Shown: piece after piece, positions 38,563-46,413 of the stretch
How positions within the stretch are numbered: the first letter of the stretch is position 1
Layout: each line of letters starts with the position of its first letter
Source: Streptomyces sp. DH41
GTDB lineage: Bacteria; Actinomycetota; Actinomycetes; Streptomycetales; Streptomycetaceae
DNA length: 64,000 nucleotides
Assembly (NCBI RefSeq): GCF_029813785.1
Contig: NZ_JARVKY010000005.1
Location: 248,001 to 312,000 of the forward strand
Reading direction: 5' to 3'
Program-made: the position numbers and the translations under genes
The notes under the pieces: generated by a model
Databases searched by the model: none
What the model saw: the letters and a program-made list of their open reading frames with translations, nothing else
What the model was told of the DNA's origin: nothing

Positions 38563-39846
38563 ATGTCCGCCGAACCGTCCCTGCCCGCCCCCTCCTCGGC
38601 CCCGCGCTTCGGCGTCTGGTTCATCGGGGCACGCGGATCCGTGGCCACGACGGCGATCGCGGGCTGCGCCGCCGTCGCCGCCGGGCTCCATCCACCGACC
38701 GGCATGATCACCGAGACCCCTCCCTTCACCTCGTCCGGTCTGCCGGCGCTGTCGTCTCTCGTCTTCGGCGGCCACGACACCGTCGACTGCCCGCTGCCCA
38801 AACGTGCCGAACACCTCGCCGCCGGCGGTGTCCTGCCGCACGGCCTGCCGTCCGCCGTGCACGCCGAACTCGTCGCCGCCGACCGGGAGATCAGGCTCGG
38901 CGGGCCCATGTCCGGCGATCACCTGCCTGGTGTCTCCCTGGCCGGCGGCCCCCTGTCCGGCGGTCCGCCGACCGGCAGCCGTCCCCTTCCCGGTGGCACG
39001 GACGGCGGCCCGGACCGCACCCAGGACGACTGGATCGACGTCTTCGCGGACGACATCCGCGACTTCGTGCGCCGCCAGGGCCTTTCGGGCGCCGTCGTGG
39101 TGAACGTCGCCTCCACCGAACCCGCCCCCACCGACGGCACACTGCCGCCCAGCTCCCTCTACGCGGCGGCCGCCCTGCGCGCCGGCTGCCCCTACGTCAA
39201 CTTCACCCCCTCCACGGGCCTGCACCACCCGGCGCTGGCCCAGCTCGCCGAGTCGTCGGGCCTGCCGTACGCGGGTCGCGACGGCAAGACCGGGCAGACC
39301 CTGCTGCGCTCCGTGCTCGGCCCGATGTTCCTGCAGCGAGCCCTCGCCGTGCGCGCCTGGTCCGGCACCAACCTCCTGGGCGGCGGCGACGGCGCCGCAC
39401 TCGCCGACCCCGCGGCGGCCGCCGCCAAGAACGCCGGCAAGGAACGCGTCCTGGCCGACACCCTGGGCGCCGCGCCCCAGGGCGAGGTCCACATCGACGA
39501 CGTGCCCGCGCTCGGCGACTGGAAGACGGCCTGGGACCACATCGCCTTCGACGGCTTCCTCGGCGCCCGCATGATCCTGCAGACCACCTGGCAGGGCTGC
39601 GACTCGGCGCTCGCCGCCCCGCTCGTCCTCGACCTGGCCCGTCTGGCCGTCCGCGCCCGGGAGCGGGGCCTGTCCGGCCCCCTGGGCGAACTGGGCTTCT
39701 ACTTCAAGGACCCGGTGGGCGACGGTCCCCCTGGCCTCGCGGAACAGTACGCGGAGCTGACGCGGTTCGCGGCCAAGCTGCGGAGCGGGGACCCAGGGGG
39801 CGGCCGCGCGGACGCCGACGCCTCCGGCGCCGGGGAGCGGCGATGA
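38563..39846 (+). CDS. myo-inositol-1-phosphate synthase family protein of the Ebo-type operon
   Basis: A 427-residue NAD-dependent cyclase related to inositol-3-phosphate synthase, which turns glucose 6-phosphate into a cyclitol phosphate. The N-terminal NAD loop is FIGARGSVATTA. The core NFTPSTGLHHPAL and the SGTNLLGGGDG segment, then the lysine-bearing end of the barrel-like domain, are family-typical. Residues about 117-150 are a Gly/Pro insertion (LAGGPLSGGPPTG) absent from normal enzymes, and the C-terminus has an Asp/Ala/Gly tail. ATG at 38563 with AAGGAGG. It overlaps the UbiA gene as ATGA and heads the operon. In other Ebo clusters the cyclase is EboD, a dehydroquinate-synthase relative. 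Confidence 0.85.
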   Translation: MSAEPSLPAPSSAPRFGVWFIGARGSVATTAIAGCAAVAAGLHPPTGMITETPPFTSSGLPALSSLVFGGHDTVDCPLPKRAEHLAAGGVLPHGLPSAVHAELVAADREIRLGGPMSGDHLPGVSLAGGPLSGGPPTGSRPLPGGTDGGPDRTQDDWIDVFADDIRDFVRRQGLSGAVVVNVASTEPAPTDGTLPPSSLYAAAALRAGCPYVNFTPSTGLHHPALAQLAESSGLPYAGRDGKTGQTLLRSVLGPMFLQRALAVRAWSGTNLLGGGDGAALADPAAAAAKNAGKERVLADTLGAAPQGEVHIDDVPALGDWKTAWDHIAFDGFLGARMILQTTWQGCDSALAAPLVLDLARLAVRARERGLSGPLGELGFYFKDPVGDGPPGLAEQYAELTRFAAKLRSGDPGGGRADADASGAGERR

Positions 39847-41180
39847 GCCGGACGGAGACGGTGCCCACGGGCGACCCGGGTGTGGAGCCGGCCGAGGCCG
39901 GCGCGGCGCCCCGGGACGGCGAGGGGCCGGACATGGACCGCGAGGGACCGGACCGGGACGGCCCGAGCGCCGACGGGCGCCGTCCCGGTGTCCGCGCCCG
40001 CGTCGGCGCCTGGGCCGAACTGCTCCGGCTCCCCGCTCTGTTCACCGTCCCCGGCGACGTACTCGCCGGCGCGGCGGCGACCGGTGTCCGGGCCGGCCCC
40101 CGCACCCTGCTCGCCGTCGGTTCCTCCCTGTGCCTGTACGAGGCCGGTATGGCACTCAACGACTGGGCGGACCGTGCCGAGGACGCCGCCGAACGCCCGC
40201 ACCGGCCCATCCCGTCCGGCCGCGTCCACCCGGCCGCCGCCCTCACGGCGGCCTGCGGACTGACCGCGACCGGCCTGGCCCTCGCGGCCCGCGCCGGCCG
40301 GCCCGCCGTGGCCGTGGCCGTCCCGCTGGCCGCGACCGTATGGGCGTACGACCTCACCCTGAAGCACACGCCCGCCGGGCCCCTGGCCATGGCCGCCGCC
40401 CGGGGCCTCGACCTGCTGCTGGGTGCCGCGGCGACCGGCGGCGACGTCCGCGCGGCCGTGCCCTCAGCGACGTTGCTCGGCACCCACACCCTCGCGGTCA
40501 CGGCAGTCTCCCGCGAGGAGACCCGGGGCGGCTCCTCCCTCGCCCCGCTGGCGGCCCTCGCCACGACCGGCCTCCTGGCCTGCATGGTGAGCCATCACCG
40601 CCCCACCCGACTCCCGGCAGACCGACGGGAAGCAGCCGCCCCCGGCCTGCCGGGCCCGACCACCCACCGCCCCGCCCCAGACGGGCCTCGCACCTCCGAC
40701 GCGTCCGGTCTGCCCGGCGGGTCCGGCCTGCTGGGAGGAGCGACGGGCGTGGCCGTCCCGTCCCCGGGCGGCACGTCCACTGCGGGAGCCGGTTCCTGGG
40801 CGGGAGCCGGCCGGTGGGGAGCAGGCCGGTGCGGGCCGACCGGGCTGTCCGGGCTCACCGGTCTGTCCGAGAGGGCGGGTCTGTCCGAGAGGGCCGCTCT
40901 GGCCGGGCCGGGTCATCGGTTCACCCCCGGCCGGACCACCGCGGCGCTCACCTCCGTCCTCACCGCCGCCTACGCCGCCACCGCGGCCCGCCCCTACTTC
41001 CACGCCGCCCTCAACCCCTCACCCCAGCTCACCCAACGCGCCGTCGGTGGCGGCATCCGCGCCACGATCCCGCTCCAGGCCGCGCTCACCGCCCGCACCG
41101 GCGGACCGGCCACCGCGCTGCTGATCGCCGCGCTGGCCCCGCTCGGCCGGAAGTTCGCGAGGAAGGTGAGCATCACGTGA
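39843..41180 (+). CDS. eboC: UbiA-superfamily prenyltransferase (EboC type)
   Basis: A 445-residue membrane protein. The first Asp-rich motif NDWADRAEDAAERPHRPIPSGR (split: NDWAD at 106-110, D114, RPIPSGR at 121-127) binds the prenyl diphosphate through Mg. About eight hydrophobic segments are present. An Asp/Glu/Arg-rich N-terminal extension (about 50 residues) precedes the first. A striking insertion of about 110 residues (245-355), Gly/Pro/Ser-rich with repeated LSERAGLSERA-like and SGLTGLS units, separates the second half. It overlaps both neighbours by four bases. In Ebo clusters EboC is thought to prenylate a small metabolite; acceptor unknown. Confidence 0.85.
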   Translation: MSRTETVPTGDPGVEPAEAGAAPRDGEGPDMDREGPDRDGPSADGRRPGVRARVGAWAELLRLPALFTVPGDVLAGAAATGVRAGPRTLLAVGSSLCLYEAGMALNDWADRAEDAAERPHRPIPSGRVHPAAALTAACGLTATGLALAARAGRPAVAVAVPLAATVWAYDLTLKHTPAGPLAMAAARGLDLLLGAAATGGDVRAAVPSATLLGTHTLAVTAVSREETRGGSSLAPLAALATTGLLACMVSHHRPTRLPADRREAAAPGLPGPTTHRPAPDGPRTSDASGLPGGSGLLGGATGVAVPSPGGTSTAGAGSWAGAGRWGAGRCGPTGLSGLTGLSERAGLSERAALAGPGHRFTPGRTTAALTSVLTAAYAATAARPYFHAALNPSPQLTQRAVGGGIRATIPLQAALTARTGGPATALLIAALAPLGRKFARKVSIT

Positions 41181-42094
41181 CGCCCAAGGCAGCAGACACC
41201 TCCGCCCGCACCCCCCTCCGCTTCGGCTACGGCACCAACGGCCTCACCGATCTCCGCGTCGACGACGCCCTCGCCCTGCTCGCCGACCTCGGCTACGACG
41301 GCGTCGGCCTGACCCTCGACCACATGCACCTCGACCCGCTCGCCCCGGACCTGGCGGCCCGCACCCGCAAGGTCGCTCACCGGCTGGACGCGCTCGGTCT
41401 GGGCGTCACCGTGGAAACGGGGGCACGCTATGTGCTCGACCCGCGCCGCAAACACGGCCCCTCCCTGCTCGACCCGGACCCGGACGACCGCGCCCGCCGC
41501 GCCGACCTCCTGATCCGCGCCGTCCGGGTCGCCGCCGACCTGGGCGCCCACGCCGTGCACTGTTTCAGCGGCATCACCCCGGCCGGCACGGACGAGGACA
41601 CGGCGTGGAAGCGGCTGGCCGCATCCCTCGCCCCGGTCCTGGACGCCGCCGCCACCGCGGGCGTTCCCCTGGCCGTGGAACCCGAACCGGGTCACCTCCT
41701 CGCCACCCTCGCCGACTTCCACCGACTGCGCCGCGCCCTCGGCGACCCCGAGAACCTCGGCCTCACCCTGGACATCGGCCACTGCCAGTGCCTCGAACCG
41801 GACCCTCCCGCCGACTGCGTGCGTGCCGCCGCCCCCTGGCTGCGTCACGTACAGATCGAGGACATGCGCCGCGGCGTCCACGAACACCTCCCCTTCGGTG
41901 ACGGCGAGATCGACTTCCCGCCCGTCCTCGAGGCCCTCGCCGCCACCGGCTACCAGGGCCTGACCGTCGTCGAACTGCCCCGCCACTCCCACGCCGGGCC
42001 CCACTTCGCCGAACACTCCCTCCCGTTCCTCCGCCGGGCCGCGGCGGCGTCCCCCCTCTCGAACCGCTCGGGCGAGCCCTCCGCCACCCGCTGA
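41177..42094 (+). CDS. sugar phosphate isomerase/epimerase-type TIM barrel of Ebo-type operon
   Basis: A 305-residue xylose-isomerase-like TIM barrel. The start is GTG at 41177, overlapping the UbiA stop as GTGA, with GGAAGGTGAG upstream. Metal ligand candidates occur in AVEPEPGHL, TLDIGHCQCL and HVQIEDMRRGVHEHL, matching the Glu/Asp/His pattern of the superfamily. The end of the protein is a Ser/Pro/Arg tail without structure. The position between EboC and EboA homologues suggests it acts on the same sugar or cyclitol-derived metabolite, perhaps the product of the inositol-phosphate synthase relative, though no substrate is indicated by sequence. Confidence 0.85.
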   Translation: MTPKAADTSARTPLRFGYGTNGLTDLRVDDALALLADLGYDGVGLTLDHMHLDPLAPDLAARTRKVAHRLDALGLGVTVETGARYVLDPRRKHGPSLLDPDPDDRARRADLLIRAVRVAADLGAHAVHCFSGITPAGTDEDTAWKRLAASLAPVLDAAATAGVPLAVEPEPGHLLATLADFHRLRRALGDPENLGLTLDIGHCQCLEPDPPADCVRAAAPWLRHVQIEDMRRGVHEHLPFGDGEIDFPPVLEALAATGYQGLTVVELPRHSHAGPHFAEHSLPFLRRAAAASPLSNRSGEPSATR

Positions 42095-42109
42095 AGGGAG
42101 CCACACCCC

Positions 42110-42847
42110 ATGACGCAGCCACACGCCACCGACGTCACCCCCACCCCCCACGACGCGGACGGCTCCCGCGCCGGGCAGGACCCCCAGGGCACCACCCCCG
42201 CCCACGTCCCGCCCGCCGAACTGCGCGCCGCCCTCACCGCCCGCCTGGGCGGCGCCGCCCGCGCCTGGCTGGACCAGGCCCTGGAAGAGGCCGCCGCCCA
42301 CCCCGGCACCCACGGCCCCATCTCCGTGTGGGAGCTGCGCCTCGCCGAGGCGGGACGCCGCTGCGGCCCCGCCCATGCCGACGCCGCCCGCGTCCTCGTC
42401 CTGCACGCGGCCCACGCCGACACGGAGGCCCTGACCCGGGTCTACTCCCAGGGCACCGCCGACGAACGCCGCGCCGTCCTGCACGCGCTGCCCCACCTCG
42501 TGCCCGGACCCGACGCTCTCCCGCTCGTCGAGGACGCCCTGCGTACCAACGACACCCGGCTGGTCGCCGCCGCCCTCGGCCCGTACGCCGCCCGGCACCT
42601 CGACGCGCACCAGTGGCGGCACGCCGTTCTGAAGTGCCTGTTCACCGGCGTCCCCGTCGACCGGGTGGCGGACCTCGGCCGACGGGCCCACGCCGACGCG
42701 GAACTCGCCCGCATGCTCGCCGACTACGCCGCCGAACGCACCGCCGCCGGCCGCCCGGTCCCCGAAGACCTGCACCGCGTCCTGGCCCTGACCGAGTCCG
42801 AGCGTCCCCCGCACGGCACGGCCGGCCCCCACGGCAAGGAGTCCTGA
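42110..42847 (+). CDS. eboA: EboA-domain protein
   Basis: A 245-residue, mostly helical, Ala-rich cytosolic protein. Residues about 40-225 correspond to the EboA domain, with the family's signature stretch of ALGPYAARHLDAHQWRHAV (about 155-173) and KCLFTGVPVDRVADL. The first 35 residues are a His/Pro/Asp-rich unstructured head. No enzyme motif is visible. EboA has no known biochemical activity; in cyanobacteria the ebo genes are needed to get a scytonemin precursor to the periplasm. ATG at 42110 with GAAGGGAG about nine bases upstream. Its stop overlaps the next gene by one base as TGATG, indicating tight coupling. Confidence 0.85.
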   Translation: MTQPHATDVTPTPHDADGSRAGQDPQGTTPAHVPPAELRAALTARLGGAARAWLDQALEEAAAHPGTHGPISVWELRLAEAGRRCGPAHADAARVLVLHAAHADTEALTRVYSQGTADERRAVLHALPHLVPGPDALPLVEDALRTNDTRLVAAALGPYAARHLDAHQWRHAVLKCLFTGVPVDRVADLGRRAHADAELARMLADYAAERTAAGRPVPEDLHRVLALTESERPPHGTAGPHGKES

Positions 42848-43695
42848 TGCGCATCTTCGACCCCCACATCCACATGACCTCCCGGACCACCGACGACTAC
42901 GAGGCGATGCACGCCGCCGGCGTCCGCGCCGTCGTCGAGCCCTCCTTCTGGCTCGGCCAGCCGCGTACCTCCCCCGCCTCCTTCCGTGACTACTTCGACG
43001 CCCTGCTCGGCTGGGAGCCCTTCCGCGCCGCCCAGTACGGCATCGCCCACCACTGCACGATCGCGCTCAACCCCAAGGAGGCCAACGACCCCCGTTGCCT
43101 CCCCGTCCTCGACGAACTGCCCCGCTATCTCGTCAAGGACCGGGTCGTGGCGGTCGGTGAGATCGGCTACGACTCGATGACGCCCGCCGAGGACACGGCC
43201 CTGTCCACCCAGCTCCAGCTCGCCGCCGACCACGGCCTGCCGGCGATGGTGCACACCCCGCACCGCGACAAGCTCGCCGGCCTGCGCCGCACCCTGGACG
43301 TGGTCCGCGAGTCCGCGCTGCCCACGGACCGGGTGCTGGTCGACCACCTCAACGAGACCACCGTCAAGGAGGCCAAGGACAGCGGCGCCTGGCTCGGCTT
43401 CTCCGTCTATCCGGACACCAAGATGGACGAGGCCCGCATGGTCGCCCTGCTGCGCGAGTACGGCCCGGAACGGGTCCTGGTGAACTCGGCCGCCGACTGG
43501 GGCAGGAGCGACCCGCTCAAGACCCGCAAGGTCGGCGACCTGATGCTCACCGAGGGATTCACCGAGGACGACGTGGACCGGGTGCTGTGGCGCAATCCCG
43601 TCGCCTTCTACGGACTCAGCGGGCGCCTGAGCCTCGAGGTGACCTCGGCCGACACCACGCACGAGGGCAACTCCATCCTGCGCGGCGGGGAGTGA
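42847..43695 (+). CDS. eboB: TatD-family metal-dependent hydrolase (EboB type)
   Basis: A 282-residue amidohydrolase-fold protein. Metal-site residues are all present: H7 and H9 (DPHIHM), the glutamate of VAVGEIGYD, the histidine of MVHTPH, the histidine of LVDHLNE and the aspartate of NSAADWG. TatD relatives are often nucleases, but Ebo clusters carry this distinct branch whose substrate is not known. It starts with ATG at 42847, one base overlapping the EboA stop, and ends three bases before the EboE start. Expression as a block with its neighbours is therefore very likely. Confidence 0.88.
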   Translation: MRIFDPHIHMTSRTTDDYEAMHAAGVRAVVEPSFWLGQPRTSPASFRDYFDALLGWEPFRAAQYGIAHHCTIALNPKEANDPRCLPVLDELPRYLVKDRVVAVGEIGYDSMTPAEDTALSTQLQLAADHGLPAMVHTPHRDKLAGLRRTLDVVRESALPTDRVLVDHLNETTVKEAKDSGAWLGFSVYPDTKMDEARMVALLREYGPERVLVNSAADWGRSDPLKTRKVGDLMLTEGFTEDDVDRVLWRNPVAFYGLSGRLSLEVTSADTTHEGNSILRGGE

Positions 43696-43698
43696 GCC

Positions 43699-44886
43699 AT
43701 GCGCTTCCGCCACCCCGACGGCTCCACCGTCCACCTCGCCTACTGCACCAACGTCCACCCCGCCGAGACCCTCGACGGCGTCCTCGCCCAGCTCCGCGAC
43801 CACTGCGAACCGGTCCGCCGCCGCCTCGGCCGCGACCGCCTCGGTATCGGGCTGTGGCTCGCCCGGGACGCCGCGCACGCCCTGGTCACCGACCCCTCCG
43901 CGCTGCGCGGGCTGCGCACCGAGCTCGACCGGCGCGGCCTGGAGGTCGTCACCCTCAACGGCTTCCCGTATGAGGGATTCGGTGCGGAAGAGGTCAAGTA
44001 CCGTGTCTACAAGCCGGACTGGGCGGATCCCGAACGGCTCGACCACACCACCTCCCTGGCCCGGCTCCTGGCCGGCCTCCTGCCCGACGACGTCACCGAG
44101 GGCAGCATCTCCACCCTGCCGCTGGCCTGGCGCACCACCTACGACGAGACCCGCGCCGACAAGGCCCGCACCGCCCTGGTCACCCTCGGCGAACGCCTCG
44201 ACGCCCTTCAGGAGCTGACCGGACGCTCCATCCGCATCGGTCTGGAACCCGAACCCGGCTGTGTCGTGGAGACAACCCACGACGCCATCGCCCCCCTCGC
44301 CGCGATCGCCCACGACCGCATCGGCATCTGCGTCGACACCTGCCACCTCGCCACCTCCTTCGAAGACCCGCACACCGCCCTGGACGCCTTGACCGCGGCC
44401 GGCGTCCCCGTCGTCAAGTCCCAGCTGTCGGCCGCCCTGCACGCCGAACACCCCCACCTTCCCGAGGTCCGGCAGGCCCTCGCGGCCTTCGCCGAGCCCC
44501 GCTTCCTGCACCAGACCCGCACCACCGGCCCGGTCGACGCGTCCGGCACCGCCGCCCTGCACGGCACCGACGACCTCGACGAGGCCCTGACGGGCGACAC
44601 GCTGCCCGGCACAGCGCCCTGGCGCTCCCACTTCCACGTGCCCCTGCACGCGGCCCCCGCCACGCCCCTCACCTCCACGCTCCCCGTGCTCAAAACCGCG
44701 CTGACCCGGCTGGTCGGCGGCCCGCGCCCCCTCACCCGTCATCTGGAGGTCGAGACCTACACCTGGCAGGCCCTTCCGCCCGAGCTGCGGCCCCGCGCCC
44801 GGGCCCAGCTCACCGACGGCATCGCCGCCGAGCTCACCCTCGCCCGCGACCTGTTGACGGACCTCGGCCTGAAGGAACTGCCATGA
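43699..44886 (+). CDS. eboE: EboE-family metabolite traffic protein (TIM barrel)
   Basis: A 395-residue TIM-barrel protein of the xylose-isomerase-like superfamily. Family-like segments include LAYCTNVHPAETL near the N-terminus, VVTLNGFPYEGFGAEEVKYRVYKPDW, IGLEPEPGC (metal Glu), GICVDTCHLATSFED (metal Asp/His) and HFHVPLHA. The last part, VETYTWQALPPELR, is also typical of EboE. The ATG at 43699 is preceded by GGGGAG at the end of eboB. It overlaps the next gene as ATGA. EboE is thought to act on a sugar-like or prenylated intermediate, but the reaction has not been defined. Confidence 0.88.
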   Translation: MRFRHPDGSTVHLAYCTNVHPAETLDGVLAQLRDHCEPVRRRLGRDRLGIGLWLARDAAHALVTDPSALRGLRTELDRRGLEVVTLNGFPYEGFGAEEVKYRVYKPDWADPERLDHTTSLARLLAGLLPDDVTEGSISTLPLAWRTTYDETRADKARTALVTLGERLDALQELTGRSIRIGLEPEPGCVVETTHDAIAPLAAIAHDRIGICVDTCHLATSFEDPHTALDALTAAGVPVVKSQLSAALHAEHPHLPEVRQALAAFAEPRFLHQTRTTGPVDASGTAALHGTDDLDEALTGDTLPGTAPWRSHFHVPLHAAPATPLTSTLPVLKTALTRLVGGPRPLTRHLEVETYTWQALPPELRPRARAQLTDGIAAELTLARDLLTDLGLKELP

Positions 44887-46298
44887 CCCGACCGACCCCC
44901 TCCGACGGTTCGACCCCCTCCGACGGACCGACCCCGCTCCTCGTCCTGGACGTCGTCGGCCTCACCCCCCGTCTCCTCGATCACATGCCCCACCTCAAGA
45001 AGCTCGGCCAGTCCGGCTCCCGCGCCCCTCTCGGCACCGTCCTGCCCGCCGTCACCTGCGCCGCCCAGTCCACCTTTCTCACCGGCACCCACCCGTCCGA
45101 GCACGGCATCGTCGGCAACGGCTGGTACTTCCGCGAGCTCGGTGACGTCCTGCTGTGGCGCCAGCACAACGGACTCGTCGCCGGCGACAAGCTCTGGGAC
45201 GCCGCACGCCGCGCGCACCCCGGCTACACCGTCGCCAACATCTGCTGGTGGTACGCCATGGGCGCCGACACCGACATCACCGTCACCCCCCGCCCCGTCT
45301 ACTACGCCGACGGCCGCAAGGAACCCGACTGCTACACCCGGCCCCCGGCCCTGCACGACGAACTCACCGACGCGTTCGGCACCTTCCCCCTCTTCCACTT
45401 CTGGGGGCCCGGCGCGGACCTGGTCTCCAGCCAGTGGATCATCGACGCGACCCGGCACATCATGCGCACCCGCCACCCCGACCTGACGCTCTGCTACCTC
45501 CCTCACCTCGACTACGACCTCCAGCGCTTCGGCCCCGACGACCCCCGCTCCCTGAAAGCGGCGGCCGACCTGGACGCGGCAATGGCCCCGCTCCTGGACG
45601 ACGCCCGAGCCGAGGGCCGTACCGTCGTCGCGCTGTCCGAGTACGGCATCACCCGCGTGAACCGGCCCGTGGACATCAACCGGGCCCTGCGCCGCGCCGG
45701 ACTCCTCGAGGTACACACCCAGGACGGCATGGAGTACCTCGACCCGATGGCCTCCCGTGCCTTCGCGGTCGCCGACCACCAGATCGCCCACGTCTACGTC
45801 CGCCGTCCCGAGGACCTCGACGCCACCCGCGCCGCCCTGGACGGGCTGCCCGGGATCGAGCGACTCCTCGACGACGAGGGCAAGAAGGCCCACCACCTCG
45901 ACCATCCGCGCGCCGGTGAACTCGTCGCCGTCGCGGAGCCGGACGCCTGGTTCACGTACTACTACTGGCTCGACGACGACCGCGCGCCCGACTTCGCGCA
46001 GCTGGTCGAGATCCACCGCAAACCCGGCTACGACCCGGTCGAGCTGTTCATGGATCCGCTCGACCCCTACGTCAAGGTCAAGGCGGCCTCCGCGCTGGCG
46101 CGCAAGAAGCTCGGCATGCGCTACCGCATGGCGGTCGTGCCGCTGGACGCTTCACCTATTCGGGGCAGCCACGGCCGCCTCCCCGCGAGCGACGACGACG
46201 GTCCGCTCCTCATCTGCTCCACCCCCCGCGCTGTCGGAGACCGCGTCGCGGCCACCGATGTGAAACAACTCCTGCTCCGGCTCGCCGGACTCGGCTGA
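44883..46298 (+). CDS. eboF: alkaline-phosphatase-fold phosphodiesterase (EboF type)
   Basis: A 471-residue protein of the type I phosphodiesterase/nucleotide pyrophosphatase group. The first metal Asp is in LLVLDVVGL, and the nucleophilic threonine is in VLPAVTCAAQSTF. THPSEHGIVGNGWYF and LPHLDYDLQRFGPDD are family-typical. A notable difference is SEYGIT where standard enzymes have the metal-binding SDHGM, so one metal site is altered or rebuilt. There is no signal peptide, so it is cytosolic. It starts inside the EboE stop (ATGA). In Ebo clusters it may remove a diphosphate or phosphate from the intermediate; inferred. Confidence 0.86.
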   Translation: MTRPTPSDGSTPSDGPTPLLVLDVVGLTPRLLDHMPHLKKLGQSGSRAPLGTVLPAVTCAAQSTFLTGTHPSEHGIVGNGWYFRELGDVLLWRQHNGLVAGDKLWDAARRAHPGYTVANICWWYAMGADTDITVTPRPVYYADGRKEPDCYTRPPALHDELTDAFGTFPLFHFWGPGADLVSSQWIIDATRHIMRTRHPDLTLCYLPHLDYDLQRFGPDDPRSLKAAADLDAAMAPLLDDARAEGRTVVALSEYGITRVNRPVDINRALRRAGLLEVHTQDGMEYLDPMASRAFAVADHQIAHVYVRRPEDLDATRAALDGLPGIERLLDDEGKKAHHLDHPRAGELVAVAEPDAWFTYYYWLDDDRAPDFAQLVEIHRKPGYDPVELFMDPLDPYVKVKAASALARKKLGMRYRMAVVPLDASPIRGSHGRLPASDDDGPLLICSTPRAVGDRVAATDVKQLLLRLAGLG

Positions 46299-46413
46299 CG
46301 TGCCACCAGGCAAAGCCTGCCGAGATCCAGCTACGGAGAGTGAAACACACGGCACTGACAACGGCCCGCCCCAGCGGCATCGGGGCAGGCCACGACCCAG
46401 AAGGCAGGCACCC

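Noticed and set aside
34605..38909. 1434-codon open frame antisense to the large secreted enzyme
   Set aside because: It is a compositional shadow with no recognisable domain and it covers two well-supported genes on the other strand.
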